The translations under genes and the position numbers were made by a program. Source: Chloroflexota bacterium (GTDB lineage Bacteria; Chloroflexota; FW602-bin22; JAMCYS01). Taken from it: 6,315 nucleotides of DNA. The stretch covers positions 1 through 6,315 of the forward strand of contig JAJZQK010000212.1 of NCBI GenBank assembly GCA_021847625.1, written 5' to 3'. The notes beneath the pieces were generated by a model that worked only from the letters and a program-made list of their open reading frames with translations, made no database searches and was not told the DNA's origin. Below, piece by piece: positions 5,988 through 6,315 of the stretch; positions within the stretch are counted from its first letter, which is position 1; every line of letters starts with the position of its first letter.

Positions 5988-6040
5988 TGCGAACCGACCG
6001 TAGGGCAGGGTCTGATTGGGGCATGGCGTATGTTTGCTAA
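5987..6040 (+). CDS. 17-codon mini-ORF bridging the beta and alpha ligase genes (possible coupling peptide)
   Basis: ATG 5987 overlaps the beta-subunit stop (TGATG) and has an excellent ribosome site, GGAGG at 5976-5980, six bases upstream. The frame reads [17 protein letters not shown] and stops at TAA 6038-6040, just inside the alpha gene whose ATG is 6030. The alpha start has only a weak GGGG (6018-6021) in front. Ribosomes finishing the mini-ORF would stop within about 10 bases of the alpha start and could reinitiate there, which would balance the two subunits. The peptide resembles nothing I know. A chance ORF is the main alternative. Confidence 0.35.
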   Translation: MRTDRRAGSDWGMAYVC

Positions 6041-6315
6041 ACTAGGCGACCGCGTGCTTGTCCAAGGAATCACCGGCCGAGAAGGCACCTACTGGACCGA
6101 GCGGATGCTGCAGTACGGCACCCGCGTCGTGGCCGGCGTCACCCCGGGCAAAGGCGGCCGGGAGGTCCATGGGGTGCCGGTGTACGACACCGTTCTGGAA
6201 GCGGTGAAGTACGTCCCCATCGATGTCTCGGTCCTCTTTGTGCCGCCGATGCTGGCCAAGGGGGCGACCTTCGAGGCTATCGAGGCGGGTGTCAAGAGCG
6301 TGGTCGTCCTCGCCG
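6030..6315 (+). CDS. sucD: Succinyl-CoA synthetase-type acyl-CoA ligase, alpha subunit, N-terminal fragment
   Basis: The frame runs from ATG 6030 to the window edge without a stop, giving 95 residues of a protein normally near 290. It begins [19 protein letters not shown], matching the CoA-binding Rossmann domain of SucD. The CoA-contact loop GITGREG (13-19), GVTPGKGG (36-43) with the conserved lysine K41, and [12 protein letters not shown] (48-59) then VSVLFVPP (66-73) follow in the expected order. The phosphorylated histidine lies further on, outside the window. Together with the upstream beta subunit it should form the heteromeric ligase. It is in the same reading frame as the beta gene, separated from it by a single TGA and 14 sense codons. 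Its own ribosome site is weak, so translation probably depends on coupling. Substrate specificity is not determined by this part. Confidence 0.92.
   Translation, partial: MFAKLGDRVLVQGITGREGTYWTERMLQYGTRVVAGVTPGKGGREVHGVPVYDTVLEAVKYVPIDVSVLFVPPMLAKGATFEAIEAGVKSVVVLA

Overview
The window is a moderately high-GC bacterial chromosome segment holding ordinary metabolic genes. There is no phage, IS, CRISPR or RNA gene that I can recognise. A ferredoxin-type 2-oxoacid oxidoreductase subunit, a Tat-type lipoprotein solute-binding protein with a Pro/Thr/Ala-rich linker, and strong GC preference at third codon positions would fit Chloroflexota or another GC-rich environmental lineage. That placement is a guess.

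Layout: (1) 1-245, plus strand, the 3' end of a gene resembling the gamma subunit of a 2-oxoacid:acceptor oxidoreductase. (2) 224-1159, minus strand, a full-length LysR-type regulator that overlaps the first gene tail to tail. (3) 1160-1532, a control and leader region with a perfect T-N11-A dyad next to the LysR start, a second dyad, and plausible divergent promoters. (4) 1533-4770, plus strand, an ABC importer of the carbohydrate (CUT1/MalEFG-like) type: binding lipoprotein, then two permeases, with no ATPase gene in view. (5) 4854-6315, plus strand, a succinyl-CoA-synthetase-type ligase: complete beta subunit (sucC-like) and the first 95 codons of the alpha subunit (sucD-like).

How the parts may fit: the LysR protein probably controls itself and the rightward importer operon from the shared intergenic region. 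The flanking enzymes make chemical sense together, because a 2-oxoacid:ferredoxin oxidoreductase makes acyl-CoA and a SucCD-type ligase turns acyl-CoA into free acid plus ATP, or runs in reverse to activate an imported acid. The beta subunit keeps its ATP-grasp and metal residues. It differs from E. coli SucC exactly in the segment reported to contact succinate (Gly-Ile-Val replaced by Ala-Phe-Ala), so its substrate may not be succinate.

The most notable points are this altered acyl pocket, a 17-codon mini-ORF with an excellent ribosome site bridging the beta and alpha genes, a hairpin that hides the beta-subunit ribosome site, a strong GC hairpin between binding protein and permease, and clearly different codon-third-position composition in the permeases compared with the flanking enzyme genes. 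I do not see a previously undescribed system. The case for novelty rests mainly on the ligase specificity.
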